A stretch of DNA of 52,160 nucleotides from Deltaproteobacteria bacterium (lineage in GTDB: Bacteria > Myxococcota_A > UBA796 > SXON01). Both the position numbers and the translations under genes were made by a program. Shown in pieces: positions 16,064 to 24,473 of the stretch. The stretch covers positions 1-52,160 of the forward strand of contig CANFCK010000030.1 of assembly GCA_947445035.1 (NCBI GenBank). Direction: 5' to 3'. Every line of letters begins with the position of its first letter. Position 1 is the first letter of the stretch. The notes under the pieces were generated by a model. That model did no database searches, was not told the origin of the DNA, and saw nothing but the letters and a program-made list of their open reading frames with translations.

Positions 16064-18856
16064 TCAGGGCTTCCCGGAGATCAGGTAATGAACCCAGTTC
16101 ACCGGACGGTTGGACGCATCGAATTCACGCAGCGTCGAGGCGCGTGATTCGTAATACGACCGGGTGGCGGAGTAGCGCCGGTTCACGCCCTCCCAGAAGT
16201 GGACGACCGTCCGATCGTGGAACGTCGGGTCCAAAGCAGCCGCCCCCACCAGCATCTCGATGAGCCCCGCCCGGCGCAGCGCGGCGATCCGTGCCTGGGC
16301 CAGCTTGGGGTCCGAGCCGCCACCGATGTAGCCGTTTTGCGCGATGAGCGAGGTGCGCACCACGTCGTCGAGGGTCAGTTCCCCGTCCGCGAGTTGCCAC
16401 CCTCCCGAGGGTCCGGTCGGGAAGTCCCCGATATGGACGAACCGCGCGCTTCCCGCGTTTGCCTTCCACGCCGCCGCCGTGGCCGCCGGCCCTTCCAAGA
16501 CCATCGCCTGTGGATACAGCCGGCGAATCATCTCAGACTCGCTGGGCGTCGCGCACAGAGCGACCAGCGTCTGCTGGTACTCCTCGAGACCGGCCGCCGG
16601 TACCGCGACCAGCGCATCGAAATCTGGCATGCGTGCGACCGAGCGGATGTCGGCCAGGAATCGAAGCCCATCTGACTGCTCGGGGAGAGCGTCAATGGCG
16701 AAGGTACCGAAGGGAGGCGGCCCCACGACGACAAACTTTCCGGTTCCCGTCAGCACCTCCTGGGCGCTGTCAAGAACCGCGGCGCGCAACCGGTCGCCGG
16801 AGGACACGGCATTGTCGCCGCCGACGACCGCGCGGGTCCAGGAGGCCATCGCGTCGGCGGTCTGCGGCTTGAGCTTGACGAGCTTGCCGCCATCGGCCGT
16901 GACGTAGAGCACCTCGACCATGCCCGGCAGGCGTCGGAATGAGAGCACCGCCGCGCCGTCGAGCGCGCCACGAAGCGACGTGGCGCTCGGGGACTGGAAG
17001 CTGGTCAGGCCAGCTGATTTTTCGGCCGAGGTGAGCGCGTCGCGGGTGGCGGTGGGGAACGGCCCTGATCCCGCCAACCACGTCAGTGAGGCGACGCGGT
17101 ACGCGGCGGCCGCGTCCCAGACGGCCGCAGACTGCTCAGCGCTTGCCTTGCCGGGGACAGCCGAAACACCGGACTGCCAAAGAAGCGTGCTCGTCTCATG
17201 GCGGTGGCTCCAACCGTGCAGCTCGATCGCGGGTGTGACCGGATCGAGCGCGGCGCGGACGCGGTCGGCATCGGCGCCGAGCTGCTGCGGGGCGGGACCG
17301 TCGAGAACGAGCACCGGGGTCCAGGGCCCCGTTCGCCAGCTCGGCACGGCAATCGCCATGACGCCGAAGTCTCGGGAAGCGGTCGCGACGTCCCCCGCCT
17401 GCAAGGCGGCGCGCGCGCGGGCCCAGCCCGTGAGCCCCGACCCCGGCGCACCGGCCTCGGCGTTGATGGCCGCGTTCCACGAGGCGGTATCCGGGTGGTC
17501 GCCGACGAGGGCCGCACCGCTGCCGCTGCTGAGGTACCGGCGCGCCGCCGCTTCTTCCGCGAAGCCAGCACCGCCCGAGCCGGAGAGGGCCCCCCGGTCC
17601 GCCATCGCCGCGCCCCACAAGCGCAAGTCCGGCGCCGCCGCCGCCGACGCACGTTCCCACGCCACCGCAGGGTCGTCGACCCAACCCGCCGCCAGCAAGG
17701 CAACGAGCGCGGCCCGATCAGGATCCAGGCCCGCGCCTGGAACGCCCGCCCCGCCCCGAAGCGCGGCAGCCAACTCGCGCGCCGCGGTGGCCTCGGGCTC
17801 CGCAAGCGAGGCCACTGCGGTGTCAATGCACGACGCATCTCCGAGCGATGCGCAGGCCAAGGCGAGTTCCCAGTTGCCGCGGGCCTTGCTTCCGGTGCCG
17901 GCCGCGGCGACCCGAGCGGCGTCACGGGCGAAGATGGGCCTGCCGGCTCGCAGGTTTCCGTGCGCCTCGACGGCCGCCAGGGACGCGCTGCCTTCGGCGT
18001 TTTTGGCCTCCTCGGCCTTCTTCCGCAGCTCCGCCGCCGCCGCCGCGACCCGACCACCCTCCCACGCCGACAAGGCCGCGGGCAAGCCCAGATCGAGCGA
18101 TTGCGCGGCGCCGACGACGTCGCCGTTGGTCATGGCGTCGCGCGCAGTGGCCTCCGCCGCCGCCCAGGCAGTGGTCGCATCTGGCGCAGCGCCCAACGCG
18201 AGCGGCAATCCTTGCAGTCGTGCGAGCCCAGCAGGAAGCCGCGCCAGTTCGGCGTTGACCCCAGCCGAGTCCCCCCGGCCAGCTTTGATCTTCGCCCGAA
18301 CGAGGGCGACCCGCCAGCCCGGAAGCGCGTCGACCGCGGGGTCGATCGCCGTCTTGGGATCGGACCCCGACGCGACCAGCAGCGCCGACGCCGGGTCGAG
18401 GCCTTCAGGGGCGGGCGCACCGAGGGCGACGGCACCCGCGACGAGCGCCGCGGCATCGCCTGGCGCCGACGCCGCGAGCGCACGCGCCGCCACCAGCGCG
18501 TCCGCCGGGCGATTCGCCGCGAGCGCCAACGCTCCGCGGAGCGCATGGTGACGGTCGGCCCGGCCGCCAATCGCCTGGTCCGCCGAGAGCCGGTCCACCA
18601 TCCCGCCGAGGTCCCCGGCGCGGTGGGCGAGCAGCTCGACGAGGTCCCAACCGGCGTCATCCTCGGGGTGCGACGTGAGCCAGCCCTCGGCGAGCTTCAA
18701 AGCACCCGCAGCGTCGCCGGTGGCGAACGTCGCGCGCGCGCCCTCGATCCCGACTTTGGGTGCAGCCACCGGCTCGGTGGCGAGAGGTACGACGGGCTTT
18801 ACGGGCTCTTCGCCCGTGCAACTCAAAAAGGCCAGGGTCAGGACGGTGGACAGCAT
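16064..18856 (-). CDS. Helical-repeat lipoprotein with degenerate CHAT-like domain
   Basis: 930 residues. The ATG at 18856 is preceded by GAGGA at about 9-10 bases, whereas TTG 18865 lies too close to that site. The signal MLSTVLTLAFLSC lipidates Cys13. Residues of about 40-650 form an Ala-rich helical solenoid with TPR character (GDAAGALKLAEGWLTSHPED). The last 245 residues resemble a CHAT caspase-like fold: FAIDALPEQSDGLRFLADIR, ALCATPSESEMIRRLYPQA and ARFVHIGDFP followed by LADGELTLDDVV. In active CHAT proteases the ATHG histidine and a later SACET-type cysteine form the dyad. Here that segment reads HIGDFP (His808 is the preceding histidine) and no cysteine follows, so proteolysis is unlikely. 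It lies in an operon between the pseudokinase and the RHS-like gene, suggesting a scaffold or sensor at the membrane. Confidence 0.6.
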   Translation of the reverse strand: MLSTVLTLAFLSCTGEEPVKPVVPLATEPVAAPKVGIEGARATFATGDAAGALKLAEGWLTSHPEDDAGWDLVELLAHRAGDLGGMVDRLSADQAIGGRADRHHALRGALALAANRPADALVAARALAASAPGDAAALVAGAVALGAPAPEGLDPASALLVASGSDPKTAIDPAVDALPGWRVALVRAKIKAGRGDSAGVNAELARLPAGLARLQGLPLALGAAPDATTAWAAAEATARDAMTNGDVVGAAQSLDLGLPAALSAWEGGRVAAAAAELRKKAEEAKNAEGSASLAAVEAHGNLRAGRPIFARDAARVAAAGTGSKARGNWELALACASLGDASCIDTAVASLAEPEATAARELAAALRGGAGVPGAGLDPDRAALVALLAAGWVDDPAVAWERASAAAAPDLRLWGAAMADRGALSGSGGAGFAEEAAARRYLSSGSGAALVGDHPDTASWNAAINAEAGAPGSGLTGWARARAALQAGDVATASRDFGVMAIAVPSWRTGPWTPVLVLDGPAPQQLGADADRVRAALDPVTPAIELHGWSHRHETSTLLWQSGVSAVPGKASAEQSAAVWDAAAAYRVASLTWLAGSGPFPTATRDALTSAEKSAGLTSFQSPSATSLRGALDGAAVLSFRRLPGMVEVLYVTADGGKLVKLKPQTADAMASWTRAVVGGDNAVSSGDRLRAAVLDSAQEVLTGTGKFVVVGPPPFGTFAIDALPEQSDGLRFLADIRSVARMPDFDALVAVPAAGLEEYQQTLVALCATPSESEMIRRLYPQAMVLEGPAATAAAWKANAGSARFVHIGDFPTGPSGGWQLADGELTLDDVVRTSLIAQNGYIGGGSDPKLAQARIAALRRAGLIEMLVGAAALDPTFHDRTVVHFWEGVNRRYSATRSYYESRASTLREFDASNRPVNWVHYLISGKP

Positions 18857-18931
18857 TCGGGTCAATCCTCGCTCAAAGCGCAGCTACGCTACCACAAGCG
18901 GGCAACACCGCGTCAGCTCCACGCCCGCACC

Positions 18932-21004
18932 TCAGCGACAGGTGCGGGCGCCACCGGCAAAGCACTGGTACGCGCGGGGCCCAGAAACCGTGACCAGGGT
19001 CATCACCGTGGCATCGCCAATCCGCCCCACGACCCGGCAGTTGCCCTTGATCGCATCGGCCACGGTGACGCTGGAGCCGGAGCCCCCCCCCTGCATGCAC
19101 TTGACCTCCAAGGTCATGCCGGGCTCGGCCGCGGCGAAGCTGACCTGGAACGGTCCGGTGGCCTCCGGCGTCGGCGCTGCCGGCGGTGCACCCGTGGGCG
19201 TGGGCGAGGGGACCGGCGCGGCGGGGGCGGGGGCGGACGGAGGAGCCGCGGCGGCCCCTCCTCCAATTCGCACCGGGCCCGCGTCGGTTGCCGCCGGCTT
19301 CGCCGCGGCAGGCGGCGGCTTGGCCGCGGGGGCCGCGCGCGGCAGTGGCTTCGGGGCAGGCGGAGTCGCCTTCGCGGAGGCCGCTACCGGCGGACTAGCC
19401 GGCTTCGGTTCGGCGACCGGCGACGGCGCCACGACCTCGGGAGGGAGTGCCGGCGCAGCTGCGGTGGGCGCCGACGGCGAGTCCCCAACCACGTCCGCCA
19501 GGGTCGGCACCCGAACGACCTCGGGTTCGTCGCCCCCGAAGAACCACCCAGCGGCACCAATCACCAAGATGGATGCCAGCAAGAACAGGGCAGTGAGCCC
19601 CCCCAAAAGCAGCGGCAGCATGCTCCGGGCGGGCCTCGGCGCTTCTTCGTCATCGTCGAGGATCGCGCGGTTCCGCGCAACCGGTGGTGGCCCGCCGGGC
19701 GCGCCACCCGAGATGGGAACGTACAGCGGATCCACGCGTGGCGCGGCAACGGGCACGCGCTGAGCGGGACGGGCCACCACGGTGTGCTCCGCTTCCTCCG
19801 ACCCGTCGCCAATCAGCGGCAGGGCCGGCATGCCCGCCAAGCGGTCGGGCTGGACCGCGACCGCCCCGATCGACGGCCCGGCACCGCCGGCGCTTGGCCT
19901 CACGGCCGGCCCCGGTGCCACCCGCTGGGGCTGCGGGCGTACCGTGGAGACCGGCACCGGCACCGTCTCCGACGGCGTTTGCATCCGCGGAGCGCCGCGG
20001 CTGGGCATCGGAATGCCCACCATCGTGGGCTCCGGCTCGGGGTCGTGTTCCGGAAACTCGCGAAGCGGGGGCGCGAGGGGCGGCGCCGGAGGCACGCTGG
20101 AGTGGGGCGGCGCCAGGGTGCGGTTCACAAGCGCTCCCGCCGCGTGCCGCTGGACGGCCGGCACCGTGCCCGGCGCCCAGGCGCGCAGGCCCGGCGTCTG
20201 GAGCTGCACCGCGAGATCGCGCAGCATGCGCCCGAAGGCACCCGGCGTGCCGCGGGCCTCGGGATCAAAGGCAAGCGCCTGTCGGACCGCCTGGAGCAGC
20301 GCCTCGGTGGGGGTGTCGCCTGGGCGCGCCACCAGCTTGAGCCCGACGCGCCTGAGCATCGCCTCGTGCCGCGCGGCATCCCGCACCACCTCGCCCGGCG
20401 GTTCACCGGTGAGCAATTCGAGAAGCAGCGCGCCCACCATCCAGGTTGCGGCCTGCCAGCCCCCGGCACCCTCGGGCGCCGCGTAGCCAGGCGGCGGCGG
20501 CGGCCAAACTTCCCCGGAGCGGAGCGCGCAGACCCCGCCGAGCTTCACCCGGCCGGCGGTGTCGACCAGCACTTCCCCCGGGGTGGGCCCTGGGTGGATC
20601 ACCCGCCGCTCGCCGTCGGTAATCTTCAGTGCTTCTTCCAGCGCAATACCCACCGCTGCCGCCACTTCCACCGCGACTCGTGACGGCAGAACTTGACCGC
20701 GCGCCAGTAGCGCGCCGATCACGTGGCTCATCGCGACACAATCGAAGCTCTCATGCACCAGCGCCAGCATTCCGCCCACGCCGCTGGTCTGTTCCACCCG
20801 GAGCACGTTTTCGTGCTGCAACCTAGCGAGCAGCCGACCGTCCTCGCGCAGGGAGGTCAACGAGGCATCGTCAGCCGGCCGCCCCTCCAAAACGCGCACG
20901 AGCACGGCCGACTCAGCACCGCTGGCGCGTTGCAGACGACCGGTGCGCACGTGCGGGCCCCAGGCCTCGTACACACCCGTGAGTTTGAGAGTCGCCCTCG
21001 CCAC
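18932..21004 (-). CDS. Membrane-anchored pseudokinase with a four-cysteine C-terminal domain
   Basis: 690 residues from GTG 21004, which has GAGGG ten bases upstream; an earlier TTG at 21067 almost touches the divergent gene. The N-terminal 260 residues have the Ser/Thr kinase fold (LLARLQHENVLRV, GYAAPEG, MVGALLLELLTGEPP) but lack catalysis residues. The VAIK lysine is Arg37 (VLVRVL), HRD is His137-Pro-Gly (VIHPGPTPGEVLV) and DFG is LGG (155-157). A Pro-rich linker is followed by a membrane helix (LLLGGLTALFLLASILVIGA), a Pro/Ala-rich stretch, and a C-terminal domain of about 74 residues with four cysteines (LEVKC, GNCR, YQC, RTCR). The same domain ends the active kinase at 24474. ATP binding is doubtful, so a scaffolding or signal-relay role is inferred. 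Confidence 0.78.
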   Translation of the reverse strand: MARATLKLTGVYEAWGPHVRTGRLQRASGAESAVLVRVLEGRPADDASLTSLREDGRLLARLQHENVLRVEQTSGVGGMLALVHESFDCVAMSHVIGALLARGQVLPSRVAVEVAAAVGIALEEALKITDGERRVIHPGPTPGEVLVDTAGRVKLGGVCALRSGEVWPPPPPGYAAPEGAGGWQAATWMVGALLLELLTGEPPGEVVRDAARHEAMLRRVGLKLVARPGDTPTEALLQAVRQALAFDPEARGTPGAFGRMLRDLAVQLQTPGLRAWAPGTVPAVQRHAAGALVNRTLAPPHSSVPPAPPLAPPLREFPEHDPEPEPTMVGIPMPSRGAPRMQTPSETVPVPVSTVRPQPQRVAPGPAVRPSAGGAGPSIGAVAVQPDRLAGMPALPLIGDGSEEAEHTVVARPAQRVPVAAPRVDPLYVPISGGAPGGPPPVARNRAILDDDEEAPRPARSMLPLLLGGLTALFLLASILVIGAAGWFFGGDEPEVVRVPTLADVVGDSPSAPTAAAPALPPEVVAPSPVAEPKPASPPVAASAKATPPAPKPLPRAAPAAKPPPAAAKPAATDAGPVRIGGGAAAAPPSAPAPAAPVPSPTPTGAPPAAPTPEATGPFQVSFAAAEPGMTLEVKCMQGGGSGSSVTVADAIKGNCRVVGRIGDATVMTLVTVSGPRAYQCFAGGARTCR

Positions 21005-21014
21005 GTCGATCGAA

Positions 21015-21019
21015 CCCTC
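21015..21019 (-). promoter_or_regulatory. Shine-Dalgarno site supporting the GTG start of the pseudokinase
   Basis: Reads GAGGG on the minus strand, ten bases before GTG 21004. It favours this start over the upstream TTG at 21067. Confidence 0.4.
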
Positions 21020-21068
21020 AACCCCATAGCATGCATCCTGCGACCGGGGGAGAGGATAGGCGGGCAAG

Positions 21069-21866
21069 ATGACGGTCTACCCCGAGCGTGCCGAGCGCAT
21101 CCGGCGCGTCCTGGCCCACGCCGGCAGTGTCGCGATGGCGGCGTGGAGCGCCGATCTTCGGCCGCGGAAGAAAGCCGACGGCACGCCCGTCACCGAAGGC
21201 GACCTCTTGGCCGAGGTCGCGATTGTTTCCGGGCTGCGACAACTTTTTCCCGGCGATGCCTTCGTCACCGAAGAAAGTGGGGGCGACCGCGGCGACGGCG
21301 CGTGGTGGACGGTCGACCCGATCGACGGCACCAGCAGCTACGTCGAGGGGCTGGCCCACTGGGGGCCGACGGTGGCGCGCGTGGTTCCTGTGGCGGGGCG
21401 ACCGGTCGTCGAGTGCGGTGCGCTCTGGCTCCCACGGCTCTCCGAATACTATCATGTCGAGACGGCCGGCAAAGGACGGGGGGGGTGGCACAACGGCGAG
21501 GCGCTGCGACCGTTCTCGAAGCGGGTCGCGCCCAGCACGGTGTACCTGCCGTCACGTTTTCACACACACTTCCGACTCCGATACGGGGGCAAGACTCGCT
21601 GTATCGGGGGGACGGCGGCCCACCTTGCGCTGGTGGCGCGAGGCTCGGCGGAGGCCGTGATCGTCGCCCCCGGCTGGTCGAGCTGGGATACCGCCGCGGG
21701 GCTGGCCTTGATAGCGGTCCTCGGGGGCCGGGTGGTCAGCCTCGAAACGGGCGGACCGGTCGACCCCTTCGCCAACGAAGGCGAGTCCTTCGTGGCCGGC
21801 AGCCCCGACGTCGTAGAGGCCTTTCTGCGCCCCGGAACCATCACGGCGCTACCCGAGGAGTCATGA
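21069..21866 (+). CDS. Inositol monophosphatase-family phosphatase
   Basis: 265 residues, Mg-dependent Li-sensitive phosphatase fold. Metal site 1 is FVTEESGG (usual GEES), metal site 2 is WWTVDPIDGTSSYVEG (DPIDGTxN, with Ser for Asn), and the C-terminal motif is WSSWDTAAGLALIAVLGG (WDxAA). The catalytic Asp/Glu set is therefore complete. The substrate could be inositol-1-phosphate, histidinol phosphate or PAP; the GTSSYVEGLAHWGPTVARV segment does not decide. It is divergent from the pseudokinase gene, with only about 64 bases between starts. Its stop overlaps the start of the sigma factor gene (ATGA), so the two are translationally coupled, which is an uncommon pairing. Confidence 0.82.
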   Translation: MTVYPERAERIRRVLAHAGSVAMAAWSADLRPRKKADGTPVTEGDLLAEVAIVSGLRQLFPGDAFVTEESGGDRGDGAWWTVDPIDGTSSYVEGLAHWGPTVARVVPVAGRPVVECGALWLPRLSEYYHVETAGKGRGGWHNGEALRPFSKRVAPSTVYLPSRFHTHFRLRYGGKTRCIGGTAAHLALVARGSAEAVIVAPGWSSWDTAAGLALIAVLGGRVVSLETGGPVDPFANEGESFVAGSPDVVEAFLRPGTITALPEES

Positions 21867-22882
21867 GCAGCGAACCCGACGACGACGAAGAGGACGACGA
21901 CGGCAACGAGGACCAGATCCTCGACGCCTCAGGCGAAGTCGTGGACCCCCTGGGGAATGAAGCGCGGCGCCCGTTGCCGAAGCTCCCCGCGGTCAAGGGC
22001 ACCCACACCCTGGCCGGCGGCGGGGACCTCCTCACGCACTACCTTCAGGAGATCCGCCGCTATGCGCTGCTCGATCCTGACGAAGAAAAGAAGGTGGCGC
22101 TCCGCTACTACGAGGACGGCGACGCGGCCTCGGCCGAGCGTCTCGTCACCGCGAACCTGCGGCTGGTGGTGAAGATCGCCTTTCAGTACCACCGACAGTG
22201 GGCCAACGTGCTCGACCTGATCCAGGAAGGAAACGTCGGCCTCGTCGAGGCGCTCAGCCGTTTCGACCCCTACCGGGGCATCCGCTTCAGCTCCTACGCC
22301 CAGTACTGGATTCGGGCGATGATCCTGCGTTTCTTGATGGATAACTTCCGCTTGGTGCGCCTCGGCTCCACCCGAAACGGCCGCAAGCTTTTCTTCCAAC
22401 TCCAGAAGGAGCGGCAGCGCCTTCTGGCCGAAGGCATTCCGGCCACCACCAAGGCGCTGGCAGAACGGCTCGAGGTTCCCGAAAGCGAGGTCATCGCGGT
22501 CGATCAGCACATGCGGGCACCGGCCATGTCGCTGACCACGCCGATGGCGGGCGAAGAAGGACGCCCCCTCCAGGACATCGTTCCCGACGAAGAGAACGTC
22601 GATCCGGAGACCCGCGTGGCCGACGGCCAGCTGGGCGAGTTGGTCCGGGCCAAGCTCAACGCCTTTCAGGCGACCCTCGATGACGAGCGCGAGCGGGCGA
22701 TCTGGAAGGAGCGCCTCATGGCCCAAGACCCGGCTAGCTTGTCCGAGATCGGCGACCGATTTGGGGTGAGCAAGGAACGGATCCGCCAGATTCAAGCTCG
22801 CATGGAGGCCCGACTCAAGGTGTACCTGCAAAACGAGCTCGGCGATGAGATGGACTTCGACTTCGACATGCCCGGCGGGTGA
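21863..22882 (+). CDS. rpoH: RpoH-type (sigma-32-like) sigma factor
   Basis: 339-residue sigma-70-family protein. A very acidic N-terminal stretch (EPDDDEEDDDGNED) replaces region 1.1. Region 1.2 is DLLTHYLQEIRRYALLDPDE. Region 2 runs ANLRLVVKIAFQYHRQWANV, LDLIQEGNVGLVEALSRFDP, and FSSYAQYWIRAMILRFLMDN. This is followed by LVRLGSTRNGRKLFFQLQKE, which is close to the RpoH-specific segment (LVKIGTTQAQRKLFF) rather than RpoD. Region 4 is SLSEIGDRFGVSKERIRQIQ. A heat-shock or alternative stress role is likely, and the symbol assumes RpoH orthology. It begins by ATGA overlap with the phosphatase, and its stop overlaps GTG of the heparinase-like gene (GTGA), placing a regulator inside a metabolic operon. 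Confidence 0.85.
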   Translation: MSSEPDDDEEDDDGNEDQILDASGEVVDPLGNEARRPLPKLPAVKGTHTLAGGGDLLTHYLQEIRRYALLDPDEEKKVALRYYEDGDAASAERLVTANLRLVVKIAFQYHRQWANVLDLIQEGNVGLVEALSRFDPYRGIRFSSYAQYWIRAMILRFLMDNFRLVRLGSTRNGRKLFFQLQKERQRLLAEGIPATTKALAERLEVPESEVIAVDQHMRAPAMSLTTPMAGEEGRPLQDIVPDEENVDPETRVADGQLGELVRAKLNAFQATLDDERERAIWKERLMAQDPASLSEIGDRFGVSKERIRQIQARMEARLKVYLQNELGDEMDFDFDMPGG

Positions 22883-24462
22883 CGTTTTCCGAGCTGCGGT
22901 CGCGCGCGAAAACGGCGCTCTGGGGCGTGCTTCAGGGTCCGGTTCCTCACGCGACGCGGCCTGTGGAGCCGCTCCCGGGTCCGCTGGGTCCCCTTGCCTT
23001 CCGCCCCGATAGGGCGGAAGACGGGCCGCTGAGCGTCCCCCCCCAGCGCTGGGACGCCCCGGGTGACACCGCCACCGAGGCCCGGACCGCCCACCGTCAC
23101 GGCTGGTTCGCGGAGCTGGCGCGCCGCGCCGCCAACGGCGACGCCCAGGCCGGCGCAGGCGCCATCGCCGGCTTGGAAGGGTGGCTTCGATTCGACCTGC
23201 CTGGGCAGGGGGGCGGCTGGACCCACCCCACGGACGCCGCCGTGCGCGTCGTTCACTGGGCCGCGGGTCTCTCCTGGCTCGGCGCCAGCGCACCCGCGCC
23301 GCTGGTCGCCGCGGCGGCCGGGAGCGCCGCCTGGCACATCCGCTACCTCGAGGCCACGCTGCCGCTGGGGCGCCACGACGGACACCGGCGCGTGGCCCAC
23401 CACGTCGGCATCCTGGTCGCCGCGCTCACCTTTCCGGCGATTCCGAACGCCCGGAGCGCGTGGACCGAAGCCGCCGCCGCGCTGGCCAGCGAGCTCGATG
23501 CGCTGACGATGGGCGATGGCAGCGACAAGGGCGGCGCGCCCGCCTTCCTGGCGCAATCCGTCTGGCTCACCGCCATCGCCATCGCGGTAGCCCGCGCCAA
23601 CGGCGCCGCGCTGCCGTCGCACGCGACCGCGGCCTGGGCGCGGGCCGTGGCTTTTTTGGACCGACTGAGCGGGGAGGGGCGTCTGCCGAGTCTGGGGGAA
23701 GCACCGTTCGGGGATATCCTGGCGGTCGACTCCCCTTCCCTGCCGACGTCGCTCCGGACGCTCGCCGTCGGATGGGGCTTGGACGGAGGCGAGGCCGGCG
23801 CCGGTCCGGACCCCCGGGCACGCTGGTTCGGCCACTCCGTCAGCACGACAGTAGCAGCCCCAAAGGGGTGGTCCGTGTGGTCCTTCGCTGGCGACGGCAT
23901 CACCATCGCGTCCATGCCGGTGCGCGGGGAGAGTTTTCGGGTGATTCTTGCCGTGGGGGCCGCCAGTGGCGGCCCCCACGCCCACGACACGCCGCTGCAA
24001 CTGCTCGCGGACCTCGGCCAGCGCCCGCTCCTCGCCGACCCGGGCAGTGGCGTACGGGAACGCGAGGCGCACGACGGCCTGGTTCTGGTCGGCTTCGAGC
24101 CTGGTGAAGCGCACTTGCTGGTTGCCCGCGTCGATGGGAAGAAGGCACGGCTCGAGGGCTCGGCGACCCTCGGTCGGGGCCGGCTCTGGGCACGAGACGT
24201 GCTATTGAACCAACAACGGCTCCGCGTCACCGACCGATTGGAGGGCGTCGGCGGGGCCGTCACCCTCACCTGGACGCTCGGCGCCGACTGGCAGATCGAG
24301 GGTGCGGCGTGCGCGTGGACCCTGCGCGCCGGGGGCCACACGGTGAGCGTCGACCTTCCCGCGGCCCTGACCTGGCGCTACGATGCGCGGCGGCACTGCA
24401 TCGTCGGCCGGGGCGCCCTGGATTCGGGAGGGGACATCACCTGTAGCTTTGAGCTGCGATGA
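22879..24462 (+). CDS. Heparinase II/III-family protein
   Basis: 527 residues. The N-terminal alpha/alpha-toroid region includes WTHPTDAAVRVVHWAAGLSW and an AHHVGILVAALTFP segment equivalent to the GNHL-type helix of polysaccharide lyases. The C-terminal beta-sandwich carries GPHAHDTPLQLLADLGQRPL and LLADPGSG, matching the family pattern H-x-H-x-D-x-L...G..LLVDPG with His and Asp in the metal or catalytic site. No signal peptide is visible, so it acts in the cytoplasm or is exported otherwise. Relatives lie in capsule and exopolysaccharide clusters. The GTG start overlaps the sigma factor stop. Two strong hairpins occur inside the coding sequence (22999-23019 and 23952-23980). It is convergent with the kinase gene, with about 11 bases between stops. 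Confidence 0.75.
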   Translation: MTFSELRSRAKTALWGVLQGPVPHATRPVEPLPGPLGPLAFRPDRAEDGPLSVPPQRWDAPGDTATEARTAHRHGWFAELARRAANGDAQAGAGAIAGLEGWLRFDLPGQGGGWTHPTDAAVRVVHWAAGLSWLGASAPAPLVAAAAGSAAWHIRYLEATLPLGRHDGHRRVAHHVGILVAALTFPAIPNARSAWTEAAAALASELDALTMGDGSDKGGAPAFLAQSVWLTAIAIAVARANGAALPSHATAAWARAVAFLDRLSGEGRLPSLGEAPFGDILAVDSPSLPTSLRTLAVGWGLDGGEAGAGPDPRARWFGHSVSTTVAAPKGWSVWSFAGDGITIASMPVRGESFRVILAVGAASGGPHAHDTPLQLLADLGQRPLLADPGSGVREREAHDGLVLVGFEPGEAHLLVARVDGKKARLEGSATLGRGRLWARDVLLNQQRLRVTDRLEGVGGAVTLTWTLGADWQIEGAACAWTLRAGGHTVSVDLPAALTWRYDARRHCIVGRGALDSGGDITCSFELR

Positions 24463-24473
24463 AGGGCCGGCGC

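Noticed and set aside
17198..20683. A very long plus-strand open frame (over 1100 codons) across the pseudokinase and CHAT-like genes
   Set aside because: Arg/Gly-rich with no recognisable motifs, antisense to two genes with signal peptides, a kinase fold and ribosome sites; long open frames on the opposite strand are expected in high-GC DNA.
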